Counted from the stretch's first letter, positions 22,679 to 34,171 are shown. The stretch is DNA of 64,000 nucleotides from Anniella stebbinsi (GCA_029215795.1 JARDYH010000002.1:271878310-271942309); one strand, 5' to 3'. The notes: generated from the sequence alone by a model not told the origin. Program-made: numbers and translations.

Positions 22679-23208
22679 TAGAGTGATCAGATACAAAAGA
22701 GGGTAGGGCCCCTGCAGCTTTAACTGTTGCGATGAAGGGAGAATTTCACCAGGTGTTGCATGCATACAAATGACACCTGCTGAAATTCCCTTTTCAATAC
22801 AACTGCTAAAGGGTGCCTCTACAAGAGAGGTTTAATGCGCTTTGAAGGTTCATTAAAATTTTTACCTCTACAAGAACGGAGCGCAAATCGGGCGTAGAGG
22901 CGCGTTATCTCCCCGATAATGCGCATTTTCGAATGCACGTTAAATCGCGAGTTTTATTTTGCTCCGGCCGTTAAAGCGCATTTTCCCCGTGTGAATAAGC
23001 GATTATGCACATTAACTTCTTGTAAAGCGCTTTTTGGACATCTATTAATGCGTTTTGCCGCCTCTCGCAGCCTCCCATGCAGAGGGATTAGGAGTAAATG
23101 CGAGTCTGCGATAATGCGCATAATCCCACAACCGGGCGCAAAAGCGCATCCTCGTAGAGGGGGCCAAAGATACAGGAGCCCTGTCTTCCTTTTCATATGG
23201 TCACCCTA
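22679..23208 (-). mobile_element. half of MITE-1 carrying a 355-bp insertion
   Basis: Starts at the internal terminus TAGAGTGATCAGATAC and ends at the outer terminus TCATATGGTCACCCTA. The arm is split after AACTGCTAAA by the element at 22811-23165 and resumes AAAGATACAGGAGCCC. This copy is of the GCATGCATAC subtype. No 8-bp duplication was evident at its ends. Confidence 0.8.
22811..23165 (+). mobile_element. 355-bp GCGC-rich DNA element
   Basis: Terminal similarity GGGTGCCTCTACAAGA versus TCCTCGTAGAGGGGGCC (inverted). It is flanked by AAA (or AAAG) on both sides, consistent with a 3-4 bp duplication. The interior is dense in a short motif: TTAATGCGC, GATAATGCGCATTTT, TTAAAGCGCATTTT and GATAATGCGCATAATC all recur. 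Such arrays are typical of transposase-binding subterminal repeats. A second copy (57219-57573) is also 355 bp; a longer relative is at 25029-25622. Confidence 0.75.
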
Positions 23209-23404
23209 TTACTAGCAATTGCTTAAAAAAAATGTTAACCCTACACACTGATTTTAATTGGGATGGCAGCACATAGGCAGGTTTTTAAAAACCTCTTTCT
23301 CCCCTACAATGGTCCTGATAAAAATCAACCACCACTAATAGCCTGGTGTGTGTGTGCGTGAGAGAGAGAGAGAGGGGTGGTGGTGGTGGAAAAGGGGGTA
23401 TTGA
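23209..23404. other. short unassigned spacer
   Basis: Includes short (TG)n/(GA)n at about 23346-23373. Confidence 0.5.
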
Positions 23405-24479
23405 TAGGCTGACCATATGAAAAGGAGGACGGGGCTCATGTAAATTCAACAGTTGTAGAGAAAAGGGAATTTGCAGACTGGATGGCGAAATAACGAGACA
23501 AGACAATAGTTTGGGTTTAAATTTGGGCCACATTTTATTCAAAGATCTGCAAAGGGGGTAGTTGCTAAAGCGGACATCTACTTTATGGCCTCTCCTAGGC
23601 CAATCTAGGATCGGGTGAGCCATTCTAGCCCATGAAGTGGCGCGCCATCTCGCCACTCCACGGGCTCCCTATTCGGGTAGGGAGGCCTTCCGGTGTCTGC
23701 CCTGCTCGTGCTGCACGGCTCCGAGTAGGTGAGTAGGGTTGGCCTCAAAGGTAAGCCTTGGCCCGCCAACAGGTGCTGCAGGGCTCCCAGCCAGGGGCTT
23801 CCGGCACTACCCATCACCCTCAAGGGTGCCTGAGAATGCTCACCAATGTTCTCCCATTCTAGATGCCCGCACCTGACGACCCAGCAAATGTGACCAATGC
23901 CAACAAATGAACCTATTTACACACCCACTCTGTCTTGCAGTATGGCGTAGGCGAAAAAACTCACAGCCAATTTAGACTGTGAGCAAAAAATTCCTACTCG
24001 GCCCCCTTAATGGACAACCAGCGAACCCATACTGCCTACAAGGGAGGGAGGGAGGGAGCAAGAAGATCAGAAGAGGGAGGAGAGCTGCCCACGCTGCCTA
24101 TTTATGCAGCAGCTGCCTCCTCTCTCTCCTCGTGGCACCCCACCCCACAGCCAATGAGCTGCAACCCTCCGCACCCTCCGCAATTAGCCCCCCCTTGCCC
24201 AGGCTTCGCCGGGGGAGGGGAAGAGGCATTTCAGCCAGTGTCATTTGTATGCAATTAGTTCCTGGTGAAATTCTCTCTTCATCAAACAGTTAAAGTTGCA
24301 GGCACAATACTAGAGTGACCATATACAGAAGAAGGCAGGGCCCCTGCAACTTTAACTGTTGTGATGAAGAGGGAATTTTACCAGGAACTAATTGCATACA
24401 AATAACACTGGCTGAAATTCCCTTTTCTCTACAGCTGTTAAAGTTACATGAGCCCTGTCCTTTTCATATGGTCAGCCTA
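23405..24479 (+). mobile_element. MITE-1 interrupted by a 755-bp insertion
   Basis: Left part 23405-23472 begins TAGGCTGACCATATG. The element resumes at 24228 with ATTTCAGCCAGTGTCATTTG and ends CATATGGTCAGCCTA at 24479. In this copy the internal terminus (TAGAGTGACCATATAC, about 24313) belongs to the right half, opposite to 14227-14545. Confidence 0.85.
23473..24227 (-). mobile_element. 755-bp LTR-like insertion with promoter signals
   Basis: Splits the MITE with a 4-bp duplication ATTT (23469-23472 and 24228-24231). On the minus strand it shows, in order, an ATTGG box (inverted CCAAT, 24150-24155), a TATA-like GCATAAATAGGC (24096-24107), and an AATAAA (23534-23539) about 60 bp before its end. 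This order resembles U3-R-U5 of an LTR. Ends are GCCTCTT...CAGTCTGC; shifting each boundary by one base gives TG...CA but leaves only a 2-bp duplication. A hairpin (CTCACAGCC / GACTGTGAG) at about 23959-23984 precedes an A-run. The open frame at 23285-23656 only partly overlaps it and has no recognised similarity. Solo LTR is my first choice; a SINE-like or gene-derived insert cannot be excluded. Confidence 0.5.
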
Positions 24480-24652
24480 ATATTTAGTTCCCACTGGTGG
24501 CAATAGAAGCTTCCCTTCTGGGGCTAATAGCAGCTTTGGGGGTGGGGATTTTTTCGATGGACCCTGATGGGGAGGAAAGAATGAGCACCCACCACCTCCT
24601 GGCACTGCGTTCTGAATTCTGACTGGGGGCCTATGTGCCTGCTTTTAGCAGT

Positions 24653-24683
<31 letters not shown>

Positions 24684-25028
24684 CCCAAACCGCTCAACTA
24701 TACTATAGGGGTGGGCAAGTCTGTGATGTGCTGTAGGTTCCCCCCAAAACCAAAAATGCTGGTTTGCTGCTGAAACTCCTCTGCAAACCACTCCATGGCA
24801 CTACAGAGCACTACAGTGGATAAATGTAGCTTGTTTCCAGGCTAAATTTAAACTACTTAGTGCTAAAGATGCCATTTCTTCCCATTTTTAAAAAATATAT
24901 ATTTTATTGCAAGGGCAATGGTGGCTGTGGGGCACACACACGGCCCGTGTGCCACATGATGCCTGCCCTTGATTTAGTGCCATGTCTCGCTTGGCCTTGT
25001 ACTCCATTTTAAGCAAGTTGTTGGCGAA
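24480..25028. other. unassigned sequence with (AAC)n
   Basis: (AAC)n at about 24651-24682. Nothing else recognised. Confidence 0.4.
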
Positions 25029-25622
25029 GGTCCCCTCTACAAGGATTCGCTTTTGCGCCCGGTTAGGCGATTATGCGCACTATCGCTGAAGCGCATTTAC
25101 GCCTAATACCTCTGCACGAGAGGCGGCGACAAAAGGCGCTTCCCTCCCCTCCCCTTCCCTCTGGCTGGCTGGCAGGCTGTGGGCAGCAGGCAAGCGCTCC
25201 TCCTCCTCCTCGCCTTCCTTTACCCCCTCTTCTTCCTCCTCCTCCTCCCGCCACCCCCCCCACAGGCGGGCGGGCGGGCTCTCTTCCCTCCCTCGCCGCG
25301 GCCAGGCAGCCCCCTCCTCATGCTGCTCCAGCGAGCGGAAGGGACAGCCGGCGGGCGGAGGGTAGTCGCCCGCCTTCCCCACGTGTCTCCCCAGCTTCAG
25401 TTCGGCAGCTCGAGCCCGCCACGACTTTTGGCAGCGGCGGCGGCGGCAGCAGTCAAAATGCGCTTTAATGGACGGAGCAAAATAAAACTCGCTATTTAAC
25501 GCGCATTCGATAATGCGCACAATCGGGGAGATAACGCGCCTCTACGTCCCATTTGCGCTCCGCTGGTGTAGAGGTAATTTTTTAAATGAGACTTCAAAGA
25601 GCATTAAACCTACATGAGGACG
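25029..25622 (-). mobile_element. long CpG-rich relative of the 355-bp element
   Basis: Both flanks match the 355-bp elements in reverse: GGTCCCCTCTACAAGGATTC then GCGCCCGGTTAGGCGATTAT on the left, and AATGCGCTTTAATGG, TAATGCGCACAATCGGGG and AGAGCATTAAACC on the right. The central 25140-25450 is unique to this copy: very C-rich with (CTC)n, (GGCGGC)n and many CpGs. The open frames of 100-146 codons there follow composition on both strands. Either the 355-bp copies are internally deleted forms, or this copy captured GC-rich host DNA, for example a promoter or 5' UTR. Confidence 0.6.
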
Positions 25623-25639
25623 CTGTGTTTCCTGGTCAC

Positions 25640-25936
25640 TGCGGCGGTGATGCAGTGGCAGCAGCGACGGCGCAATGGCGGCAGGTGAACGGGGAGAGGG
25701 AGATGAGTCCAATGGACTCATGGCCGGCCTTTGCCGGCTTTTCTGGAATGGTGGGAAGGAGGGCTGAATCAGCTCCGAAGGGGCCCGAAGTGCCCCAAAG
25801 CTTCGGCATCGATCTGCTTCAGCCTCGGGGTAGCTCGGCCCAACCCAGAACTGATTCGGAACTGAGGCAAAGTGGACCGAATCAGCCTGACTCGCCTCAG
25901 TTTCGTAGATTCGTCCCGAGGCAGTGCATAGCCCTA
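25640..25936 (-). mobile_element. hAT-like element, one end
   Basis: On the minus strand it begins TAGGGCTATGCACTGCC (25936 inward), close to the TAGGGATGTGCAC end of the elements at 41690 and 46617. The subterminal zone repeats GAATC/GATTCG. Contains the palindrome ATGAGTCCAATGGACTCAT at about 25702-25720. The other end was not found. Confidence 0.5.
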
Positions 25937-28448
25937 GTTTATAGTTGAGAAATGACACGGGGGACGCAGGGGGTGGGGGAAAGAGAGTTAGCTCCTCTTT
26001 CTCAGTGCTGTGGTCTTGAACCAATTCCCCTGCTTTTAAAAGAAATTAAAAGAGATTTGTTCACAGATTTGCAATATTTCATCCACTTTGGCCCAAAGTG
26101 ATGAAATAAACAAAAAATGGCTGATCTTTATCAACTATGTGATGACGTGAATACAGCACAGTTCAAATGGCATCAGGTACATGTGTTTGTTAAATGGAAT
26201 GAACAAAAGAAGAAGATAAGCCTCAAATCAGTCTAATCTTCTATTTTAGAACCATCCAAGTGAGAGAGAATAGTGCATGATGAAGCTTCAAATATCTCCT
26301 GAAATTAATTCAAAAAGTTATAAAACATAATTTCTCTAATTTTGCATGAACGCAATGCCGAGCAAGTTCAGATCATCCTGAAGAAACGTGTGGTTGTTTG
26401 TGTAAGTGGAGAAAGACTCCACTGTGCATCTTAATGATTGTTTACATGGAAAGGTGCCTTAGTTAGAAGGAGGGCAGCGTATCACCTTTGTTTGATTGCC
26501 ATTAAAACTGTTTCATTGTAATTGGGCCGATAATGACTTTGATTACATGGCAAGGGAGACAAATGCATTATCATCTCCATAACGGCCCTATTTATTGTGA
26601 ATATTGTACTTGTTTGTCTTCATCAAGAAGGTTCAAATAAACTTCCAAACATACAGCTGTGTGAACATGCAGTATAGTATGTGATGCTTCAGAAGCATCA
26701 CATTTTCCTGTACATCACAGAGTCTGTGCATATCCATGGCAAACTGCATATGCATATGGAGCAATGAGTTTGCACCTATTCCTGGCCTTATCTCATCCAG
26801 TCCTAGTCCTATCTTACTGCCACGCTGTCACCTGAATCAATGCCCTTTCTGCCTAGGAAAAAAGAGCTTTTCTACATGAGGCTGTTAATCGGCTGTTAAT
26901 CTGCTGAATCTACTTCGGTTTTGTCACAGAATTGATATCCGAGCATTACACGAGGACCATTTCCTTTCATGCTTTTCTGTGACATAACCCCTAGGTGGCA
27001 CTGTGGTACAGAGGAATCGTGCAAATACCCAAGAGGAAACAATATTTTCTTTCACTTTCATAATTAAATGCCACATTTTCCCTACTCTAAAACTACTCAC
27101 CAAAGATGCTGGTTAGATACAGAAGTGAAACTGAAGGGTCACAATGCCATCTAAAGAATGCATAAACATCTGTGAGTAGGGAATGACGAATGCATGATAA
27201 ATGCCTTGTGTAGAAAAGCCCAAACAGATAAGTTCAAAGAGGAAATGGTCACAAATCTGACATCAAAAATGGCAATATACTGTATATTTCCAAACAAGTG
27301 GGGGAACTCGCTGCCATTTTTCTGCCCCTTGTCAGTGAAGGTGCATCCTATCTTATTCATAGTTTCAGATACTTGATCTACATACGAAGAGGAACTGACC
27401 CAAAGTAAACAAATAGGCACATTTCTTTTACAAATAAAAATGCATTCAGTGTCTCAGAGAAGTTAAATGAGAACACACAGGAAGGAGACAGTGGCTGGTT
27501 ATTAAAGTGTTGCTACAATTCAGCTGTAATGTTGTTTAATATAATATATATACTTTTCTGCATAATACAGGACCAGTGGCTTTTTAAAAATACATCTCTG
27601 GCCAAACGGCTCCAAAATGTTAATTGCCCCTTTTTGCAATTAACATGCCAGTAACACGCAATGAATTCTTCTAAAACCCATAGGCCCTCTGAAGCTGTCT
27701 GACAAAGAACACTTCGTGTTGTAACTTGGGTAATTCAACTCTTTGGCCTGATGGCTTCTGTTTTTTGCAAGATAAGGGGCTTGACAAGGAGTTAGTAAAT
27801 CAGCAGTTAAAGGTGCAACAGCTATGGAAGTTAATTGTTGACTTTCTCCACTTCCCAATGCATTCTCTTTGGAAAAGCCATTAATAAAATGCCAGCCCCT
27901 TTTAATGGTTATTATTCTTTTATTCACTTTGAAATCTGATGAACTTGGGAGCATCAGAAATGTGCGGTACTAAGGGTGGGTATTATCAGCTCATGTTTTA
28001 TGGATTCTGAAATAATCTGTTATGTATGATAGCATCACACAAGACGCTGAGAAAAACAAAGTCCTGGTAAAATAAGCTTTCGTAAAAAGAAAATCTATCA
28101 TCTGATACATTAAATGTTACTGTGTTCAGGGAGTTTTATGTCTGTGGAAACATAGATAGGAGAAATAATGGGGTTTCAGAGTTCTAATCCAAGATATATG
28201 ATCCTGACATTCCTATGAAAATGCAAGTTGTGGAAGGCAGTGAAATATATCCCAGCACACAGAAAGACTTCAAGGTTCATGAAGGTGTCCTGAGTTTTAT
28301 TCATTTAAATCATTTATGTATTTATGTTTCTGTTTGTTAGAACAGAGCACTTTTATTGATAACTGTATGATTCACTGAAAATATAGCCTTAGATAGAGAT
28401 GTTGTAAGAAAGGCATCAAGTTGGCGTTTAAAATTTCAGTAACAAAGT
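25937..28448. other. repeat-poor region, candidate conserved noncoding DNA
   Basis: The longest stretch with few recognisable repeats. 26460-26650 and 27610-27930 have balanced, homeodomain-site-rich sequence (repeated ATTA/TAAT, for example GCAATTAACATGCC) and resemble conserved enhancers. A repeat fragment is likely at 26870-27030 (TTTTCTACATGAGGC, AGGTGGCACTGTGG), similar to 32265-32450. Confidence 0.3.
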
Positions 28449-28524
28449 CCGCATTCCTATGCACCCTTACTTGAGAGTAAGCACCAGTGAACTCAGTGGG
28501 ATTTACTTCTGAATTGGCCATGCT
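28449..28524. repeat. short palindromic repeat (GCAATCCTA type)
   Basis: CGCATTCCTATGCACCC, GAGAGTAAGCACC and GGGATTTACTTCTGAA motifs of the family at 597-682. Confidence 0.5.
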
Positions 28525-28535
28525 GGCTGGGAGCT

Positions 28536-28778
28536 GTAAATTTCTGGAGGAGAAGGCTGTTAATGGCTACTAGTCCTTATGGCCATGTGCTACCTCCAGC
28601 ATCAGAGGCAGTAAACCTATGTACATCAGCCGTTGGGGAACTTGGGCAGGAGGGTGCTGTTGCACCGTGTCCAGGTTGTGAGTTCCTGATCAACATCTGG
28701 TTGGCCACCGTGTGAACAGGATGCTGGATTAGATGGACTCTTTGTCTGCCCCAGCATGGCTCTTCTTATGTTCTTAAA
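28536..28778 (+). mobile_element. CR1 LINE 3' end
   Basis: Begins in the last codons of the pol frame (TCTGGAGGAGAAGGC then AATGGCTACTAG) and continues with the CR1 3' UTR to GCTCTTCTTATGTTCTTA. Confidence 0.85.
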
Positions 28779-28837
28779 CGTCTGGAAGGCACCAGGTTGC
28801 CCATACCTGTCCTAGGGTTTTGTAAATTGTGGTGTTA

Positions 28838-28946
28838 TGGATTATAATATGTTGATATTAAATTTTATCTTTTAGTATGTTGTGTGCTGCTTTGAGAGGG
28901 TTAACCCTGAAACGCAGCCTATAAATACCAAAATAAAACAAGCAAG
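28838..28946 (+). mobile_element. LINE 3' tail fragment
   Basis: Ends TGTGCTGCTTTGAGAGGG then CCTATAAATACCAAAATAAA, the general form of L2-like 3' ends. Confidence 0.5.
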
Positions 28947-29200
28947 CAATGTACAATTGCTACAGAAATGGGCTAGTGCTAATGTAGCATGCTTACAGTG
29001 TTAACAAACATTCGAACCAGATCATTAGCGGACTATTAATTTTAACACTCACTATTTATAGTATTTATTTGTAGATTTATAGTCCCTTTTATATCAGCTA
29101 AGTTGCAAGCATCATGACTGTATGTTATATTTGTTTTGCCTTTGGTCTATTGACTGTAAATAAAGGTTGATTGATTGAACATTGTATACGTTTTAATTTT

Positions 29201-29278
29201 GTAAGTCGCCTTAAGGTCTACCATTGGGCAAAAGACGGGATACAAATGATAATAATAATAATAATAATAATAATAATA
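29201..29278 (+). mobile_element. L2-like LINE 3' tail with (AAT)n
   Basis: GTAAGTCGCCTTAAGG then AAAGACGGGATACAAATGAT and an (AAT)n tail from about 29250. Confidence 0.65.
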
Positions 29279-30880
29279 TAACAAAAACCTGTTGTTGTTT
29301 ATTCAACTAGAAGCATCCATTGTCTTTACAAATATCACTTTGTTTTCTTCAATTCATTTAGCAGTGTATCTTTGGGTGTTTTTTTTAACTGGCTGGGGAA
29401 TGCTGGGAATTGTTTGTCTAAACATGCATAGGATTGCACCCTAAATAAATCTCAGTAAGCTTAATTTAGAATTCCAATAGATCTGCATTTTTTTAACATA
29501 TGCTTCTCTTCTTCCATTTAGTTTATCATTAATTTCTGCAAACGTTTAATTAACAATATGGGCTATTATCTTCATCACCCCATGACTAGGGAGCTGTGTT
29601 TACTGAGAGAACTCCAGTCAGGTCTGGCAGTTTAAAGGCAAGAGAAGGCACCAGTCAGCAATGAAAAGCTATGGGTATTCTGAAAGCTCAGTTTGTTCCT
29701 GTGTGATGAGTTGCAGGCCAGAGTCAGCAGCTTTAAAGGACCAGATGTAATCATCTTGGCTTCTTGTGTCACCCGACCTATGTGGAACTAGTACAGCCTT
29801 CCAAAACTTGTTCACCTGTATTAGTTTTGGACAAAACTCCCAGAGTTCTTGACCATTGGCCATGCTGGATGAGGACTGATGGCAGATGAAGGCAGGTTGG
29901 GAAAGGCTGAACTAGTAGCTACAAGAGCATCCTTTGTGGTAGTTCTAAAGAGCAGCAGAGACCATGCAACCACCTCCCTTTTTCTCTATAAGAGGACATC
30001 TGGCCACCCTATGATGAAGGCAGAAGAGTCAAGGACCATCTTCCCAAAGGTATCAGCAAGGTTTTGGGTCTGGAAACCATCTCCTGCACCTCCTCCATTG
30101 TTAACCTAATTGCCTTGGGCTGCCTTATGAAATATGAGGCTTCTCTTTTCATTGTATGAAGAATTCATCATTGACTTCCATGGAGTCGAAAATTCCTTCC
30201 ATAGAACTGTGACCAGATGAAGCATGTATTGGAGGTTTTACTAATTTGTTTGTACAATAAGACTTAGGCCTCTTCCTCCACAAACTGTACCCACTTAATT
30301 GCCAGACAGAAAATGGCCCTTAATTAGCAACGCACTGAATGTTAATGATATTTTCATCACATAGATGCTACCAGGTCTCATTTCTTTGGATACCATAGTA
30401 ACAGGATCCAAAAGGTCAAAGTCTATTATGATCCTACTTCTGGAGTAAACAGGTTATAAAATCCATTATGCATATGGTATTAATTATAAGTAATTGCAAC
30501 TTTCTCTTCCTTTCATTTATCATATAGACACAAAGGTAATGTATAAAAAGGGACATCCCAGTTCATTTCAACAGTAACACTTCCAGAGGCCGTGTTTTTG
30601 AATCATTTTGATGAAATTTGCCCTGTTTTTTTTTAACATATGAGATCTTGCATATTAATAACTAGACTCCATGACTGATCAAGCATAACTAGGTTCAATG
30701 AGTCTCTAGATTAGGTATTTAGAATAATAGAAAAATAGCTTTTGATTAAGAGGAAGATGCATTACTTAAGCAAATCTTTGTTCCCAGTGTCTAACCTACC
30801 CAATATGCATCAGAGAGACTGCTGAGATGTGAAAGGGTGCAGTTTGGTTTCAAATAAAACATATGAAACTTGAGTTGAAA
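29279..30880. other. unassigned, partly unique sequence
   Basis: 29391-29443 is a fragment of the palindrome seen at 60689-60819 (TGTCTAAACATGCATAGG). 29760-29920 resembles the ACTCCCATCA-type palindrome. 30290-30540 is A/T-rich and unique-looking (AATTAGCAACGCAC, TATTAATTATAAG), a weak conserved-element candidate. Confidence 0.3.
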
Positions 30881-31203
30881 TAGGGTGACCATATGAAAAG
30901 GAGGGCAGGGCTCCTGCATCTTTAACGGTTACATAGAAAAGGGAATGTCAGCAGTTGTCATTTGTATGCATGCAGCACCAGGAGAAATTCCCACTTCATT
31001 GCAACAGTTAAAGCTGCAGGAGCTATACTAGAGTGACCAGATACAAAAGAGGGCATGGCTCCTGCAGCTTTAACTGTTGTGATGAAGAGGGAATTTCACC
31101 AGGTGCTGCATTCATACAAATGACGCCTGCTGACATTCCCTTTTCTATGCAACCTTTTCTATGCAACCAGAGAGCTTCGGCTATGGGGCGGTATATAAAT
31201 GTA

Positions 31204-31240
<37 letters not shown>

Positions 31241-31280
31241 GGTACAGGAGCCCTGTCCTCCTTTTCATAGGGTCACCCTA
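30881..31280 (+). mobile_element. MITE-1, full, with L2 tail inside
   Basis: Termini TAGGGTGACCATATG and CATAGGGTCACCCTA. Flanks GTTGAAA and GTGGAAA suggest a decayed duplication. The right arm is interrupted at about 31155 by an L2 3' tip and (AAT)n, and the adjoining CCTTTTCTATGCAA is duplicated in tandem (31139-31166). GCATGCAGCACC subtype. Confidence 0.8.
31167..31240 (+). mobile_element. L2 3' tip plus (AAT)n
   Basis: AGAGAGCTTCGGCTATGGGG then GGTATATAAATG and AAT repeats; only the last few tens of bases of the LINE are present. Confidence 0.75.
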
Positions 31281-34171
31281 GTGGAAATTCATATAAACGT
31301 AGGGCTGGAAACTTAAAGGACATGTTTATAAGGCCGGGTAGAGAATGAATGAATGACATCACTTCCATTTGCTTCCTCGTTTGTTCGTTTGTTTGTCTGT
31401 CTGTTTGTTTTTGGTGGAATGGTGGCTTTGCCACAACTTGGTGTGTTGATTCATTTACAGTGCAATCTGATACATGTCTACTGAGCAGTAAACCCCATTG
31501 AGGTCAACAGGACTTACTCCTAGGTAAGAACTGTAGCCAGGCCAAGTGACCCTAAAGTGTGTGGTGGGAAGAGGGGAAGAGGGAAGTGGCAAATGATCTG
31601 CCACTTCAGAAATCTTAGTGGCTCACACTGGCCAGGGCAGAAGGTGTCTTTTACTGGAGAATTCTCCAGCGGTTCCCCCCTCCAGTTCTCCTGCTCCCAT
31701 TGTTTCAGTGGGAAGGAAATGATCCATAGCAGCTCCAAGCTGATATACGTCATGGATCTGATCCTGGGGCCTCTTGAGGGAATGGTGGGACTTTGGATCC
31801 AGTGGATCTAAGGCTGCCTTTGACCCACCTCTGGAATGCTCCCTTTTGAGCCCTGCAACCAGTGGAAAGTTTAGTGCATTTATTACTATTGTTCCACTGT
31901 AAAAAACAAAACAAAACAAAATGTTTTCTATACTTTAAGCAATTTGCAAATTTCCCTGTATTTGGCTGCTCTGCTGTGAATAAAGGTTGTAATGTTTTTC
32001 CAAAATCACATTGTCCTTGACCTTTTGAAACTATTCAGCCAAAGAAGGAATTTTACAAAATTTCCAGGTATTATTTTTGTGGGTGTGCGCAGAATCTGAA
32101 GCTATGGCTGAATTTTAAATTTGTGCACAATTGTGCTTCAGCTCTAGAGCTTGCATGCTTTCATTTATTTGTGTACTTATACCCTACTTTTCATCCAAAA
32201 TTGATTCCCAAAGCAGCTTGTAATCAAAATCTGCAGAGAGGGGCAATGTAAGGCCTTTTCCACATGAGGTTTTAATCTTCACCTTTACTGAGGCTTCTGC
32301 TTCAGGATTCTTTGCGGGATTATGATTGGCTCCTTTACATGAGTTTTTTGGGGTGGTGGTGGTGGCTTTCTCTGCCTTTCCATATGTTCCATTACACAAC
32401 CACTAGGTGGTGTTGTGTTATAGCAGAATTACACAATTATATGATGCTTCTATAACATTATTGAGACAAATTCCAGACTTTCCTTGTTTGGAAAAAAATC
32501 CCACAATTGTTGCAAAGCACTAGAGAGGCCCTGGAGGATGACAATGTTGTGCAAAGGACCCAGAAACTACCATGAGTGAGCAATCAGAAGCACACAATAA
32601 AACTCTTATGTATAAAGGCTCTAAGTAAGGGTATATTGGTGGTGTGTATATGGTAGTCTCTTCCAACCTCTGGCTGTTCGTGATATGATCCAGGATCCAG
32701 GCTGAAAGACTATCTGAAAGAGGACTGATGTAGTAGGAAACATTAAAAGCAGAAGTGGGCAATGCAACCTTTCCTCTGGCACACCATGGGTAGCTTAGCC
32801 CTGCCTCTCCCTGCAACACTGCAGCAATTTTGCTGAGGCAGATGGTGCCTAGGAATTACTCACCTCACACACCCTGTTCTTCAGCTTTGCACCTTGGATA
32901 GCTCCTTTAGAGTTCTCACTTGTTCTGACTGAAACCCAGAGCGGATTTACCACCCCACTGACATCGGAGACACCAGCCTCCACTGTCTCCACTCCCAAAA
33001 GGTTTCCCATATAAGAAAATACCTTTTCCCATTTGTGGATAGGCTTGGAATGTACTTGAACGTTTAGCAGTTCATCGGTCTCTTTACCTAGACAAAACTG
33101 CCCTAAGAGGCTGGTGAGACAGATGGCACCTGTGTCATGTGGTGAAATTTAGCTCTCCCCTTGAGTCACAGAGAAAAAATATTACTCCTCTTTCAGTGCA
33201 ATGAATAGTTTTCATTCATTTGAAGGATTGATTATGGTATCATCATCTGCTCTAAAGGGGGCTGGCAGCAGGATTGTGAAAACTATTAAAATATCAAATG
33301 GGGGGGGGAAAGGAACGTGCTAGATTTTTGCATTTGGAAACAATTGAACTTTCAGTTGAGGACAGCTTCTTTCTATCGGCTTTTTTTTTTCTTTTGGCAC
33401 ACACAGTTGAGCTCAGGTCAGAACCGACTGTCACAGTCAAACAGCTTTCAGAAAATTGTATGCTGAGATTGACAATTGAGACACAGAAAAATTCCAAAAC
33501 GGTTCAACTAAAGCCTGGTTTTCATTCAGCCCAATCAAGCATGCAAAACCGCCATTTAAGAGATGCCATGCCCAAAGTCTGTGAGCTTAAAAGTTATACC
33601 CTCCACACAGGGCAAAATGAGTGTTAATGTGCTTCAGCATCAAAGTGGCCCTGGGCAGGCACAAAGTTATGGTAGGGCACTGAAGACCTACTCACCAAAT
33701 AGCAGAGAATGTTATTTAGCCAATTCTATGAGCAATGAGAGTTCAGCAGGTATTGCTGAAAGCATATCTTCACAGCCATAAGCGCTAGGAACTCGCATTT
33801 CAAAATGAGGACCGAATTCTGCATTCAGTGCCATATGCTATGTTTTTTATGCACTCCTGTGGAATTGTCGTATACACACACAGGCTTCTGGAAGAATTGG
33901 CTATGGTTGTTGATGTGATAACGAGCAATGGAATTATGACTCCTAAACACTGGCCAATTAATTTATGCTGTTGGCAACTACTGTCACAGAGCATTAATCT
34001 CATTTATAATAGGTATAAAAATGACAACATTTTTTCTTCCATTTAAATCACAGTAGAATGCAATAAGCAATATCATTAAAGCAATACTGTATCAGTGTTG
34101 CTCTAGCCTGTGTCACTTCAGCGTCTTGAGAGAAACATTTGTCCCTTTCTTTCTCCCCTCCCTTTTTTAAG
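31281..34171. other. unassigned, partly unique sequence
   Basis: 32265-32450 looks like a repeat (CCTTTTCCACATGAGG, CACTAGGTGGTGTTG). 32880-32990 is one arm of the foldback at 1875-2072. 33500-34070 has no repeat signature and several ATTA/TTAAT sites, a candidate conserved noncoding block. No exon recognised. Confidence 0.3.

Noticed and set aside
22919..23215. 98-codon frame, and its near twin at 57327-57662, as a conserved small protein
   Set aside because: Both lie in the 355-bp element at the same place, but the opposite strand is open too and codons simply follow the repeated GCGCATTA word; no evidence of selection.
23285..23656. 123-codon minus-strand frame as a retroviral protein
   Set aside because: It crosses the boundary between an insertion and the MITE and has no recognisable retroviral motif.
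24649..24682. (AAC)n as an R4 LINE tail
   Set aside because: The upstream sequence shows no similarity to the R4 3' region at 11650-11930.
25080..25520. 146-codon and 131-codon open frames in a CpG-rich region as a host exon
   Set aside because: Frames are open on both strands, the peptides are Pro/Arg/Glu/Ser low-complexity, and the flanks are transposon ends.
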